Source of the DNA: JAOUGY01 sp963785075
GTDB taxonomy: Bacteria; Actinomycetota; Acidimicrobiia; Spongiisociales; ZC4RG35
Reading direction: 5' to 3'
Assembly (NCBI GenBank): GCA_963785075.1
Contig: CAWATW010000004.1
Coordinates: 620,001-684,000, forward strand
Length of the DNA: 64,000 nt
Within the stretch, counting starts at the first letter, position 1; each line of letters opens with the position of its first letter. The notes below the pieces were generated by a model, which saw only the letters and a list, made by a program, of their open reading frames with translations, made no database searches and was not told where the DNA came from. This document shows, one piece after another, positions 16,462 to 25,199 of the stretch. Position numbers and translations under genes: made by a program.

Positions 16462-17226
16462 GAGATCGGGTCGACCGCGCCGTTCGATCTCGAGGCGACG
16501 AGTGATGACCTCCATCACAGCAGCGGGAAACGGGGCGCCGGTCCCATCGACAGCGGACTCGATCTGACGAGCCTGTTCGGTCACGAAGTTGCGGTCCACC
16601 ACGTCGCCGTGGCCCGGCACCACCACCGGGCGAAGCCGCGGCAACGCCGCACGGAGCGTCGCCACCCATTCACTCGGATAGCCATCGTCGAACGCAGGAG
16701 GATTGCCCTCCTCGACGAGATCGCCCACGAAACTCACGTCGTCCACCGTCACGACGATGTCGGCGTCGGTGTGGCCCCGGCCGTGGTGACTCAGGTCGAT
16801 GCGGCGTCCGGCCGCCCACAACGGGGTCTCGTGGTCGAAGGTGAGCGTGGGCGGGATGATCTCGACCTCGTCCAGCCAACCCCGCTCGGATTCTTCGAAC
16901 CAGTCACCCGTGCGCAACATGTCGAGCTGGAGTCGACCCCGTTCGATCAGTCCGGATCGACACCTCCGGTGACCGACGAAAACGGCATCCGGGAAGGCGG
17001 CGTTGCCGAAGCAGTGGTCCCAATGCCAGTGGGTGTTGATCATCCAGCGGATCGGGAGCTTGCTGATCTGGGAGATGTGCTCCCGGAGAACCCTCCCGTG
17101 CTCGGGATGAGACCGGGAGTCGACGACCACGAGGTCTTCGCTACCCACCACCAGCCCGATGTTCTGATCCAGCTCCCGATATCTACGACGGAAGATGCCG
17201 TCGCCGAGCTCGTCCCAACCGATCAT
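16450..17226 (-). CDS. Metallo-beta-lactamase-fold hydrolase
   Basis: A 258-residue MBL-fold protein with the zinc signature THWHWDHCFGN (HxHxDH), HHGRGHTDADIVV (third His) and VPGHGDVVDR. The fold covers glyoxalase-II-type thioesterases, lactonases and arylsulfatases; here it resembles general MBL hydrolases of the quinoprotein-relay/SoxH type. The start ATG 17226 overlaps the stop of the upstream M20 gene as ATGA, so it is the last member of the DDAH operon. It ends 12 bp inside the convergent deaminase gene. Substrate unknown; hydrolysis of an ester or thioester intermediate of that operon is a guess. Confidence 0.85.
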   Translation of the reverse strand: MIGWDELGDGIFRRRYRELDQNIGLVVGSEDLVVVDSRSHPEHGRVLREHISQISKLPIRWMINTHWHWDHCFGNAAFPDAVFVGHRRCRSGLIERGRLQLDMLRTGDWFEESERGWLDEVEIIPPTLTFDHETPLWAAGRRIDLSHHGRGHTDADIVVTVDDVSFVGDLVEEGNPPAFDDGYPSEWVATLRAALPRLRPVVVPGHGDVVDRNFVTEQARQIESAVDGTGAPFPAAVMEVITRRLEIERRGRPDLSTD

Positions 17227-18452
17227 GACTCGACGTCGGATGTCAACCACACGGCAAGCGTCTCTGCCGCCGTGGCGACCTCCGACAGCGCCACATGTTC
17301 GTCGGCCGAATGTGCTACTCGAACGCTACCCGGCCCGTACATCACGGTCGGTGTGTTGCCCTGGTTGATGAGCAGCCGCATGTCGGCTCCATACGGCGCG
17401 CCGACCATGGCGGCCGTGGCCCCGGTTGCGCGACGATGGGCCGATGCGAGCCCGATCGGGAGCCGGTGTTCGGGATCCACCAACGACGAGTCGAACCGCC
17501 CTCCCCAGATCTCCAGGCCCACCGGAAACTGCGACAGCCAGTCGTCGGACTCCCATGCCTGCGTCACGGCGTTTCGCAGGTCCTCGGCGGCGCCGTCGCA
17601 GTTCTGGCCCAGCTTCACGCCGTAGCGACCATCCGCCTCCACCGAGTCCATCACGGTCGATGCCCAGCTTCCGCCTTCGACCTGTCCGATGATGGTCGGA
17701 TAGGGAAGCCCGATCGACTTCATCAGCGGGTTCGTCTCGGCCTCGTTGCGGACCTTCTCGTCGTGCCGCAGTCCCTCCATGATCACGAACAGCTTGTCGA
17801 GCGCCGAGACACCCTCGCGTCGCATCGAAGCGTGCGCCGCCTTGCCGGGTACCGTCAGCGTGAACGTGATGGCGCCGGCGTGCGCCACCACGATCTCGAG
17901 ATTCGTTGGTTCGGGGATCACCGCCATGTCAGCCGTGTACCCCGCACGGATCGCAGCGAGCGTGCCGGCTCCCCCATCCTCTTCAGACGGCACGGCCACC
18001 ACGACGATTTCACCTGTGAGCCGTTCCTCCGACTCCATGGCCAGCCGAACGGCCTCCAGCATGGCCGTCACGCCGCCTTTCATGTCGCACGCTCCGCGCC
18101 CGTAGAGAATCCCGTCGAGCACGACCGGATCGAAGGGCGGCGAAGTCCACGTGGCCTCGTCCCCGGGGGGCACCACATCGACGTGTCCGAGCAGCATGCG
18201 ACGTGGTCCCGGGCGACCCGTGTGATAGGTCCCGGCGACCACGACCAGATCGCTTCGGGGAACCTCGATACCTGGGAAGTCGGGGTCCTGCGCCAACTCG
18301 GCGGGATCGGTCTCGATCACGTCGACATCGAATGTCAGCTCGCCGATCAATCCTGCCATCAGATCCTGGATACGCCGCTCACTCCCTGTGACCGATGGGA
18401 CGGCCACCAGCTCGGACAGATCTTCGGTGATTCGTGTGAGGTCCGCCTTCAT
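17223..18452 (-). CDS. M20-family deacylase (ArgE/DapE type)
   Basis: A 409-residue co-catalytic zinc amidohydrolase of the acetylornithine deacetylase / succinyl-diaminopimelate desuccinylase family. Visible motifs are LLGHVDVVPPG (metal ligand His and catalytic Asp), YGRGACDMKGGVTAML (bridging Asp), VPSEEDGGAGT (catalytic Glu and metal Glu) and GKAAHASM in the lid domain. The ATG at 18452 (MKADLTRI) is chosen because it overlaps the upstream Nudix stop as ATGA; an ATG 9 nt earlier is possible. In this operon with DDAH it may remove an acyl group from an arginine- or ornithine-like product. The exact substrate is unproven. Confidence 0.88.
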   Translation of the reverse strand: MKADLTRITEDLSELVAVPSVTGSERRIQDLMAGLIGELTFDVDVIETDPAELAQDPDFPGIEVPRSDLVVVAGTYHTGRPGPRRMLLGHVDVVPPGDEATWTSPPFDPVVLDGILYGRGACDMKGGVTAMLEAVRLAMESEERLTGEIVVVAVPSEEDGGAGTLAAIRAGYTADMAVIPEPTNLEIVVAHAGAITFTLTVPGKAAHASMRREGVSALDKLFVIMEGLRHDEKVRNEAETNPLMKSIGLPYPTIIGQVEGGSWASTVMDSVEADGRYGVKLGQNCDGAAEDLRNAVTQAWESDDWLSQFPVGLEIWGGRFDSSLVDPEHRLPIGLASAHRRATGATAAMVGAPYGADMRLLINQGNTPTVMYGPGSVRVAHSADEHVALSEVATAAETLAVWLTSDVES

Positions 18453-18940
18453 CGGATCCATTCAAGCGAGTGTCTGCCGTCGTCCCCGTCATGAAGGTCG
18501 CCCATACCCGACACCCTTGGCCGAGCCGACCTGATCAGTGTCATCGAGTAGTCCACCAGGGTCGTCGTGGCGATGCCGGGTACCTCGGCCAACGGGAACC
18601 ATCGCGCCTCTGTTGTGGTACCGCCTTGCTCGATGACCCGGGGCTCTCCGGAAGTTGAGACTTCGAACACGAAACGGACTGCATGCAGCTCGTCGTGAAG
18701 ACGCCATGGAGGGAACACCTTGGTGTTGACACCGAGCGGACGCTCGATGTGGCCGGTGAGTCCTGTCTCCTCCCAGAGTTCCCTGAGCGCGGCCTCCTGA
18801 GGCGTCTCCTGCCACTCGATCTTGCCGCCCGGCAGCGTCCAACGACCGGCGCCCGGGTCGTTCTCCCAGATCCGCGTCAGAAGCAGCCGGCCGTCGTCGA
18901 GGCACAACCCATACGAGGCGAAACGAGTACGTCGTGTCAC
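18449..18940 (-). CDS. Nudix hydrolase (second of pair)
   Basis: A 163-residue Nudix protein. The Nudix box is complete: GGKIEWQETPQEAALRELWE followed by ETGL, giving G-x5-E-x7-REU-x-EE-x-GU. The N-terminus TRRTRFASYGLCLDDGRLL is nearly the same as that of the neighbouring Nudix gene, so the two are tandem paralogues. The start GTG 18940 overlaps the previous stop as GTGA, and its own stop overlaps the M20 start. The family hydrolyses nucleoside diphosphates linked to another moiety (ADP-ribose, 8-oxo-dGTP and others); no substrate can be read from sequence. Confidence 0.88.
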   Translation of the reverse strand: MTRRTRFASYGLCLDDGRLLLTRIWENDPGAGRWTLPGGKIEWQETPQEAALRELWEETGLTGHIERPLGVNTKVFPPWRLHDELHAVRFVFEVSTSGEPRVIEQGGTTTEARWFPLAEVPGIATTTLVDYSMTLIRSARPRVSGMGDLHDGDDGRHSLEWIR

Positions 18941-19344
18941 AGTTCGGCCAATGAGTCGGTCACCAGGCGGACGAGCGGCAACCGGACGAGGTCGTCCAGC
19001 GGATGCCAGGCAGCCAGGTCCACGCTGCCGTCCACCTCGGTGACAACCGGCTCGCCCTCGGCCTGTACTCGATACACGGCCCGCATGACGTGATAGGCGA
19101 CATCGCCGTCGACGGCGCCAAACCCGTGCACGAACATCAGGTCGCCGATCACAGGCTCGAGCCCGGTCTCCTCGTACATCTCACGCTTCAACGTCTGCTC
19201 GGCGGTCTCACCCCAATCCATGCCGCCACCAGGAAGGGTCCACCTCCCCACTCCGCCCGGAACGCGCGCCGAGATGCGGGCGAGCAGGATGGCCTCGTGG
19301 CGGATGGCGAGCCCGTAGATTCCGAGGCGGGTTCGCCTGGTCAG
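18937..19344 (-). CDS. Nudix hydrolase (first of pair), probable CTG start
   Basis: A roughly 135-residue Nudix protein, paralogous to the next gene. The box reads GGGMDWGETAEQTLKREMYE then ETGL and is intact. The head TRRTRLGIYGLAIRHEAILL aligns with its sister, placing the start at a CTG (19342-19344) that overlaps the DDAH stop by 4 nt, exactly like the other junctions of the operon. No ATG, GTG or TTG occurs in frame between there and the Nudix box except inside it. Either CTG is used as a start, or a much longer unsupported extension through the DDAH gene would be needed. Confidence 0.75.
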   Translation of the reverse strand: MTRRTRLGIYGLAIRHEAILLARISARVPGGVGRWTLPGGGMDWGETAEQTLKREMYEETGLEPVIGDLMFVHGFGAVDGDVAYHVMRAVYRVQAEGEPVVTEVDGSVDLAAWHPLDDLVRLPLVRLVTDSLAEL

Positions 19345-20198
19345 CCCCGCTTGATCGGCCTGGTCAGACAGGTGGGACCTCCGTTCCCGTTCCAACAGAT
19401 CTCCGTGCCCCCGAACGTCCTCACTTCGATCCCCTGCTGCTCGAGAAAGCCCTGGGTCTGGGTGTTGCCCTCGACCATCACGACCAGACCGGGTTCGATC
19501 ACAAGGACGTTGCAGGCGAGCGAAGGGACCTCGCCCGGCGGGATTCCGATCATCAAGATCTGCATCGCCTCCAGGAGCCGATACAACCCCGCCGGAAGCC
19601 GGGCGGGCTCGACCACCACGATGTGATCGGTGATCGGCGAGATCACGCTCATGAGATGCAGACAGTCGCCCTCTCCGGCGTCGTAGGGGACGTCGAAGAC
19701 ATGAACGTCTCCCTCCAGCATCGCCGACAGCTGATCGATACCCGCCTGGTTCGTCCGGAGCGAACGTCCGACGCACACGACATCGGGCCTGAGCCAGAAG
19801 ACGTCCCCACCGTCGACGGTGCCAGGAGGTTCGATCTGACCGGCGATCGGGATGTCATTGCGCTTGTACCAACGGGCCTGTACCTGCTCCTCACCCACTC
19901 TGTTCGGTTTCCCAGACCGGAGCAGGATTGCGCCGCGATCGGTGACCAGGGATGGGTCGTACTGATACACGAAGTCGGGGCTGTGCGATTCGCTCCCGAT
20001 GTCGTGGACCTTCACGTCGAGTTCCTTGAGGATCTGGACGAAGGACCGATGCTCCTGCTGGGCACGATGGAGGTCGACCGGGTGACGGAACCCGTACTCG
20101 GGTCGGTGACCGTTGCGGAACGCCAGGTTCGGGGTCTTGACGAGCACGTGACGGAGCGGCGCCACTGCCGATTGCGCGCCATAGGGAATCGACGACAT
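19341..20198 (-). CDS. ddaH: Dimethylarginine dimethylaminohydrolase (DDAH)-type amidinohydrolase
   Basis: A 285-residue member of the guanidino-group-modifying superfamily, close to DDAH, which turns methylated arginine into citrulline plus methylamine. Visible residues: EPPGTVDGGDVFWL and TNQAGI around the substrate pocket, the catalytic His in GEGDCLHLM, and the nucleophilic Cys in GGPTCLTRPI near the end. The ATG at 20198 has a TAGGCT box 7 nt upstream and no ribosome site, so the transcript is probably leaderless. It is the first gene of a five-gene operon with 4-nt overlaps throughout. Peptidyl-arginine-deiminase-like or ornithine-producing activities of the superfamily cannot be excluded. 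Confidence 0.85.
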   Translation of the reverse strand: MSSIPYGAQSAVAPLRHVLVKTPNLAFRNGHRPEYGFRHPVDLHRAQQEHRSFVQILKELDVKVHDIGSESHSPDFVYQYDPSLVTDRGAILLRSGKPNRVGEEQVQARWYKRNDIPIAGQIEPPGTVDGGDVFWLRPDVVCVGRSLRTNQAGIDQLSAMLEGDVHVFDVPYDAGEGDCLHLMSVISPITDHIVVVEPARLPAGLYRLLEAMQILMIGIPPGEVPSLACNVLVIEPGLVVMVEGNTQTQGFLEQQGIEVRTFGGTEICWNGNGGPTCLTRPIKRG

Positions 20199-20205
20199 GC
20201 CGCTC

Positions 20206-20211
20206 AGCCTA
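20206..20211 (-). promoter_or_regulatory. Leaderless-type -10 box (TAGGCT) of the DDAH operon
   Basis: Minus-strand TAGGCT ends 7 nt before ATG 20198; no Shine-Dalgarno is present. Confidence 0.5.
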
Positions 20212-20293
20212 CGCCCTGTCTCAGGGACCCCCGACGAAGATCCGGGGGGCTCCCCCGATGGGCCGATCGGCATCGGTTGTCGATGCTGAGACC

Positions 20294-21604
20294 ATGAACC
20301 CACTGCGCCGCACCCTCGAGAGCGCCCGGACGCTCGCCGTCCAGACTCCACCCGCCCGGAACCGCTCGGTCGACTTCCTCAGAGCGGCTTCGATCCTGGT
20401 CGTGGTCTTCGGTCATTGGCTGATGGCGGCGCCGGAGATGATCGACGGAGAGCTCAGGCTCGGGCGCCTCGTCTCAGAGGTCCAGTGGGTGCAGTGGCTG
20501 ACCTGGGTGCTGCAGGTGATGCCGATTTTCTTCTTCGTCGGCGGATACTCGAATGCGGTCGCCTGGCGGTCGGCTCGACGTGACGGCGTCCCTCAACCTC
20601 AGTGGCTCCGGGACCGCCTGCGCCGACTGATCCTTCCGGCGCTACCGGTGCTGGCCTTCTGGCTCCCGGTGGCTGCCCTGGCGAGGAGCGCCGGCATCGA
20701 TCCCGAGGTCGTGCGCGTTGCATCGCAAGCAGCGCTCGTGCCAACCTGGTTCCTGGCCGCCTACGTGTTGATCGTGGCGACCGTCCCGATCACTGCCAGG
20801 ATCTGGGACCGGTTCGGTTGGTGGGCCTTCGGCACCCTCGTGGCATTTGCCGCGGCGACCGATGCCGTCTCGATAGGAGTGGGGTTCGACGCCGTCGAGT
20901 GGCTCAACTACCTGTTCGTCTGGAACGCCGTCCACATGCTCGGCTACGCCTGGGCGGACGGCCGAACCGGTGGCACGAAGACCCGGCTCGCCATCGCGGC
21001 ATTCGGCATCACGGCCCTGGGATCACTCGTCCTCTTCGGGCCGTACCCCGTGGCGATGGTCGGGCTCGACAACGCCCAGGTCACCAACTCCAACCCGCCC
21101 AAGGTGACACTCATCGCGCTGGCCCTCTTCCAATTCGGGCTCGCCTTGGCCGCCGAGGCTCCCTTGCGGCGCTGGATGTCGAAGACCCGGCCATGGACGG
21201 CCATCGTGGCGATCAACGGGACGATTATGAGCCTGTACCTCTGGCACCTGACCGTGATGGTGTTGGTGCTCGGCGCCTCGTTGGCAATCGGGGGGATCGG
21301 GCTCGGTATCCCGGCTGCCGGCGGAATCTGGTGGCTGACGCGACCACTGTGGCTGGCACTGCTGCTGTCGCTGACGCTCCCGGTGGTGGCGGTGGTGGCT
21401 CGCTTCGAACGACCGAATCGGGATCATCGGCCGGCGCCCGAGGTCTGGCAGCCGGTCCTGGCCGTGGTATCGGTGTGCGCAGGGCTCGGTCTCCTCGCAA
21501 AACACGGCATGGCGGACGCCGACGGGGTGAATCTGCTCGCGGCGACGCTCCCGTTCTTCGGGATGGTCGCAGGTGGCGTGGTTCGCATCCCGAGGCGTAC
21601 ATGA
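20294..21604 (+). CDS. Acyltransferase-3 family membrane protein (copy 1)
   Basis: A 436-residue protein with about ten membrane helices, of the acyltransferase-3 (OafA/OatA-like) family that moves acetyl or other acyl groups onto envelope or secreted molecules. The active-site region near the start reads NRSVDFLRAASILVVVFGHW, with the family's R and H; PIFFFVGGYSNAVAWRS follows. It shares most such blocks with a second copy 1.2 kb downstream, so these are paralogues. A cytidylate-kinase-like gene and a small unknown gene lie between them in the same direction. The acceptor substrate is unknown. Confidence 0.88.
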   Translation: MNPLRRTLESARTLAVQTPPARNRSVDFLRAASILVVVFGHWLMAAPEMIDGELRLGRLVSEVQWVQWLTWVLQVMPIFFFVGGYSNAVAWRSARRDGVPQPQWLRDRLRRLILPALPVLAFWLPVAALARSAGIDPEVVRVASQAALVPTWFLAAYVLIVATVPITARIWDRFGWWAFGTLVAFAAATDAVSIGVGFDAVEWLNYLFVWNAVHMLGYAWADGRTGGTKTRLAIAAFGITALGSLVLFGPYPVAMVGLDNAQVTNSNPPKVTLIALALFQFGLALAAEAPLRRWMSKTRPWTAIVAINGTIMSLYLWHLTVMVLVLGASLAIGGIGLGIPAAGGIWWLTRPLWLALLLSLTLPVVAVVARFERPNRDHRPAPEVWQPVLAVVSVCAGLGLLAKHGMADADGVNLLAATLPFFGMVAGGVVRIPRRT

Positions 21605-21674
21605 CGGACCTCCGGTGCGTCACTGGGGCCGTGTTGCTCTGGCAGGACGACCGCCGCTGGGATGAGATGGGTGC

Positions 21675-22391
21675 ATGGGATCCATGGAGATCGTCGAGCG
21701 CTACCTCCGCGCACACATGGCGCAGCTCACAAACGTCGGGGACGCGCCATCTCGCGACGGTGAGCACGCCTTCGTGACGATCTCCCGGCAGGCGGGTGCC
21801 GGAGGCCATTCTCTGGCGGATCGAATCATCGAGCTGTTCGATTCCCAGGACAGCGAGCTCTTCAACGGATGGAAGGTCTACGACCAACGGCTGTGCGAGA
21901 TCGTGGCGCAGGATCCCGTCATGAAGAAGGAGCTCGACTCGTTGTTGGCCGAGGAATACCGAACGCCGGCCGGGGACTTCTTCCGGCAGGTCATTGCTCC
22001 CACCGTCGATCAGGATGTGTTGATGGCCCGCGTCTTCGAGGTCATCCGTGCCGTGGCTGCGACGGGGAAAGCCGTCATCGTCGGCCGAGGCGGGGCCCGG
22101 GTTACGGCCGATGTCCCGTATGGCGTCCATCTCCGACTCATAGCCCCCGAAGAAGTGCGACTCCAACGCATCATGGAGCGAGATGGCACCGACCGCCAGA
22201 CGGCACGTGATCGTGCGCGACGGCTCGACGCCAATCGGGCTCGCCTCCACAAGGTTCGTTTCATGGTCGACATCGACGATCCGACCGGATACGACGCAGT
22301 GTGGAACACGGGTTCCGCCGGAATCGACGAGATAGCCGACGCCGTGTTCACGCTCGTCCTCAACAGAGCGGGGCCCAAACGTCGGGCGTGA
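21675..22391 (+). CDS. Cytidylate-kinase-like P-loop protein
   Basis: A 238-residue protein of the cytidylate-kinase-like family. The nucleotide loop is ISRQAGAGGHSLADRI, followed by a Cmk-like VIVGRGGARVTADVPYGVHLRLIAPEEVR and an RDGTDRQTARDRARRLDANR lid. Canonical CMP kinase Cmk differs in the loop (GPSGSGKGT), so a housekeeping CMP-kinase role is not assured; members are often of unknown function. Two ATGs 9 nt apart can start it (21675, 21684). Its stop overlaps the next gene as GTGA, implying joint function. Confidence 0.8.
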   Translation: MGSMEIVERYLRAHMAQLTNVGDAPSRDGEHAFVTISRQAGAGGHSLADRIIELFDSQDSELFNGWKVYDQRLCEIVAQDPVMKKELDSLLAEEYRTPAGDFFRQVIAPTVDQDVLMARVFEVIRAVAATGKAVIVGRGGARVTADVPYGVHLRLIAPEEVRLQRIMERDGTDRQTARDRARRLDANRARLHKVRFMVDIDDPTGYDAVWNTGSAGIDEIADAVFTLVLNRAGPKRRA

Positions 22392-22738
22392 ACGAGCTCA
22401 CTCTCCAAGGCCCCTTCCTCACGAGACGTTCGGCCGCCACCCAACTCGGACTTCTCCCTTCGGAGGTCTCGAGGCGTCCCGACCTGCTCCGCATCAGAGG
22501 GATGCTCCAGGAGTGCTACTTCGCCTTCCAGTGCAGGGACGATGCGCTCGGCCGCGACCTCGGGCGTGTCGTGCTCGCCATGAGAGGCTCGATGACCGAT
22601 CAGGAGATCGCCGATTGGCTCATCCGGCAGAACTCGCATCTCAAGGAGATCTCGCCGCTGGTCTGGCTCTCGCAGCGTTGGGGGCTCACGTCGGTGCTGA
22701 GAGCAGCATCAGCCCGCGCCGGGTCGGCGGGCAACTGA
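22388..22738 (+). CDS. Protein of unknown function (116 aa), coupled to the kinase-like gene
   Basis: A soluble, mostly helical protein. TRRSAATQLGLLPSEVSRRP at the start looks like a helix-turn-helix, and MTDQEIADWLIRQNSHLKEI is a second helical unit. No family is recognised. GTG 22388 overlaps the upstream stop by 4 nt. It could bind the kinase-like partner or DNA, in the manner of DUF2384-type antitoxin folds, but this is speculation. Confidence 0.55.
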   Translation: MNELTLQGPFLTRRSAATQLGLLPSEVSRRPDLLRIRGMLQECYFAFQCRDDALGRDLGRVVLAMRGSMTDQEIADWLIRQNSHLKEISPLVWLSQRWGLTSVLRAASARAGSAGN

Positions 22739-22804
22739 GGGCTCACCGGATTGCTCCGATTGGTGCTTGAGTCTCGACGTCCTCCCGATGAGACTGCGGG
22801 GCTC

Positions 22805-24106
22805 ATGACCACCATGTGGGAGCGGGCAAGGACTGTTGGAGACCTGGCGCCACCCGAGCGGAATCGGTACGTCGATTTCCTTCGAGGCTGCTCGATCCTG
22901 GTCGTGGTCCTCGGGCATTGGCTGATGGCGGCCCCTGAAGTGGGGGCCGCTGGTGAGCTGAAGGCCGGACACGTGCTCGCCGACCTCCCATGGACCCAGT
23001 GGCTGACCTGGGCATTCCAGGTCATGCCGATCTTCTTCGTGGTCGGCGGCTATTCGAACGCAGCGTCGTGGCGCTCCACGAAAGACAAGGGGCAGACCTA
23101 CGGACCGTGGCTGCACGCAAGGCTGCGCCGACTCGTCCTGCCGGTGCTGGCGCTGCTCGCCGTCTGGACGGTCGTGGCCTTCGTTGCCATCGCCGCCGGG
23201 CTCGATCCAGACCTCGTGAAGATCGGATCTCAGACCGCTCTCGTCCCCGTGTGGTTCCTCGCCGTGTATGTGCTGGTCGCGGCGCTCGCCCCGGTGGCGT
23301 TGACGTTGTGGGACCGCTACGGGTGGGGATCGGTGACTGCGTTCTGCGCTGCGGCGGTGCTCGTGGACGTGGTCTCCATCGGCGTCGACAACGACGTGAT
23401 CGGCTTCCTGAACTACCTCTTCATCTGGGGCGGTGTCCATCAGCTCGGGTTCGCGTGGAGGGCGGGAAAGCTGCAACAGCCGACCAAGACCCTCGCCCTG
23501 GCCATCGTCGGCCTGACCGGTCTCATCGTATTGGTGGCGTCGTTCGACTATCCCGTGAGCATGGTGGGGGTTCCGGGCGCCGAGTTCAACAACACGCTCC
23601 CACCGAGGCTTCCACTGCTCGCCCTCGGGTTCTTCCAGGCCGGAACGTTGCTTTCCTTGGAACGGCCGGTCCGGAAGATGCTGGAGCGAGGTCCGGTGTG
23701 GACGGCGACCGTCCTGGTCAACTCGCTGATCATGACGCTCTACCTGTGGCATCTCACCGCGATGATCGCCGTGCTCGGTGTCTCACTCGCCTTCGACGGG
23801 ATTGGACTCGGAATCCCGGCCGGGTCCGGCACCTGGTGGCTCACGAGACCGGTGTGGCTCATCCTCATGGCCATCGTGGTCACACCGTTCGTCGCCGCCT
23901 TCGGTCGCTTCGAACGACCCAGAGGTGATATGGCCGCTCCGGCCGCATGGCGCTCGGTCGTCGGGGTGATCCTGGTGTGCGCCGGCCTCGGCAGCCTCGC
24001 CTTCTTCGGTGTCGGCGACGAGTCCGGTGTCAACTGGGAGTATCTCGCCCTGCCGTTCGCAGCAGCCGTGCTCGCCAGGCTGACCCCGCGGCGGCCCAAC
24101 GGGTGA
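22805..24106 (+). CDS. Acyltransferase-3 family membrane protein (copy 2)
   Basis: A 433-residue paralogue of the gene at 20294, with the same order of blocks: NRYVDFLRGCSILVVVLGHW (active-site Arg and His), PIFFVVGGYSNAASWRS, LVPVWFLAVYVLVAA and a long hydrophobic C-terminal half. About ten membrane spans are expected. ATG 22805 is chosen because homology to copy 1 starts a few residues later; the frame is open upstream to 22751. The repeated arrangement around the kinase-like gene suggests duplication of the transferase, perhaps with different acceptors. Confidence 0.86.
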   Translation: MTTMWERARTVGDLAPPERNRYVDFLRGCSILVVVLGHWLMAAPEVGAAGELKAGHVLADLPWTQWLTWAFQVMPIFFVVGGYSNAASWRSTKDKGQTYGPWLHARLRRLVLPVLALLAVWTVVAFVAIAAGLDPDLVKIGSQTALVPVWFLAVYVLVAALAPVALTLWDRYGWGSVTAFCAAAVLVDVVSIGVDNDVIGFLNYLFIWGGVHQLGFAWRAGKLQQPTKTLALAIVGLTGLIVLVASFDYPVSMVGVPGAEFNNTLPPRLPLLALGFFQAGTLLSLERPVRKMLERGPVWTATVLVNSLIMTLYLWHLTAMIAVLGVSLAFDGIGLGIPAGSGTWWLTRPVWLILMAIVVTPFVAAFGRFERPRGDMAAPAAWRSVVGVILVCAGLGSLAFFGVGDESGVNWEYLALPFAAAVLARLTPRRPNG

Positions 24107-24116
24107 CGTCGCCGGC

Positions 24117-25199
24117 ATGAGACTCCTCGCCGGTGCACTCGGCGCTGTGATCGTGATCTCGGTCTTCGCCGACATGGTCAACACCCTCGTCGCCACGCAG
24201 ATGAGTCGGCACCGATGGTGGCTCACCAATCGGCTGTACAAGATTGCGTGGGCGATCGTCCGGTGGATGGCCGCTCGCATCCGATCCGACCAGAGGCGCG
24301 AGGTCTTGCTCTCGACGTTTGCACCTGCGTCGGTGCTTGCGCTGCTCGTGGTGTGGGTCGCCCAGCAGGTCCTCGGCTACGGCCTCCTGTGGTGGGCAAT
24401 CGGTGGGGTCGCCGGCACCGAAGGGTTCGCCGACAGCATCTACTTCTCGGGCGTCGTGTTCTTCACGGTGGGATTCGGTGAGCTCGTTCCTGCCGAGGCC
24501 GTACCCCGGGATCGGGGCCTTGATCGAGGCGTTCTCGGGGGTCCTCACCACCGCGCTCGTGATCGGCTACCTGCCGGCCCTCTACGCCGCCTACAGCGAG
24601 CGCGAGCGCCGGCTCATGCTCTTGGACGACGGAACGGAGGAGCGCATCACCCCGACCAGTCTGGTGCTGAACCGCTCCCCAGGCGGCGACCCGGCCTAGC
24701 TGGACGCCTTCTTCAAGGAGTGGGAGGAATGGGCGGCAGCCGTCCTCGAGACCCACACCGCCTTTCCGATGCTGGTCCTGTTCAGGTCGAAGTCTCCCGG
24801 TCAGCACTGGGTGACTGCGTTGGGCCTGGTCGCCGACGCTGCGCTGCATCTCCACATGGTGCGCGGTCTCGAGCGAGGACCTCAGTACTGGATGCTGCGC
24901 CGGGCGATCATGCTGTTCGACGTCGTGACCGAAGGGACAGACATCTCGTCGTACCGAGCAGTGCCCGAGAGCAACCAACAGGAAGGAAGCGACCTGTTCC
25001 TGGATCTCCACACGAGCATGACCGCCCATGGTTTCGACGTTCTACCGGTCGACGAGGCGCGGGTCCGCGGCCAGGGAGCTTCGGACCAGATTCGCGCCCC
25101 AACTCGAATACTTGATCGGACTTCTTGCTGGCCCCGCGCGGGTTCTGGGGTCATGCCATCGGGCACCGGCTCAGCGACCAGGAGTCGGTGGCCGACTAG
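24117..25199 (+). pseudogene. Potassium-channel-like membrane protein, broken by three frameshifts and a stop
   Basis: Pieces in successive frames join into one protein of about 360 residues. The first piece (24117 to about 24507) has membrane helices and a pore loop TVGFGELVP, like two-helix K+ channels (Ion_trans_2). An extra C in the CCCC run at 24504-24507 shifts the frame to GIGALIEAFSGVLTTALVIG. A TAG at 24697-24699, where CAG would fit, interrupts it. LDAFFKEWEEWAAAVLETHT then continues to about 25050, a second shift gives RFAPQLEYLIGLLAGPA, and a third gives FWGHAIGHRLSDQESVAD before a TAG at 25197. All three shifts are in the same direction. Either the gene is decayed or the assembly has local errors. 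Confidence 0.75.
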
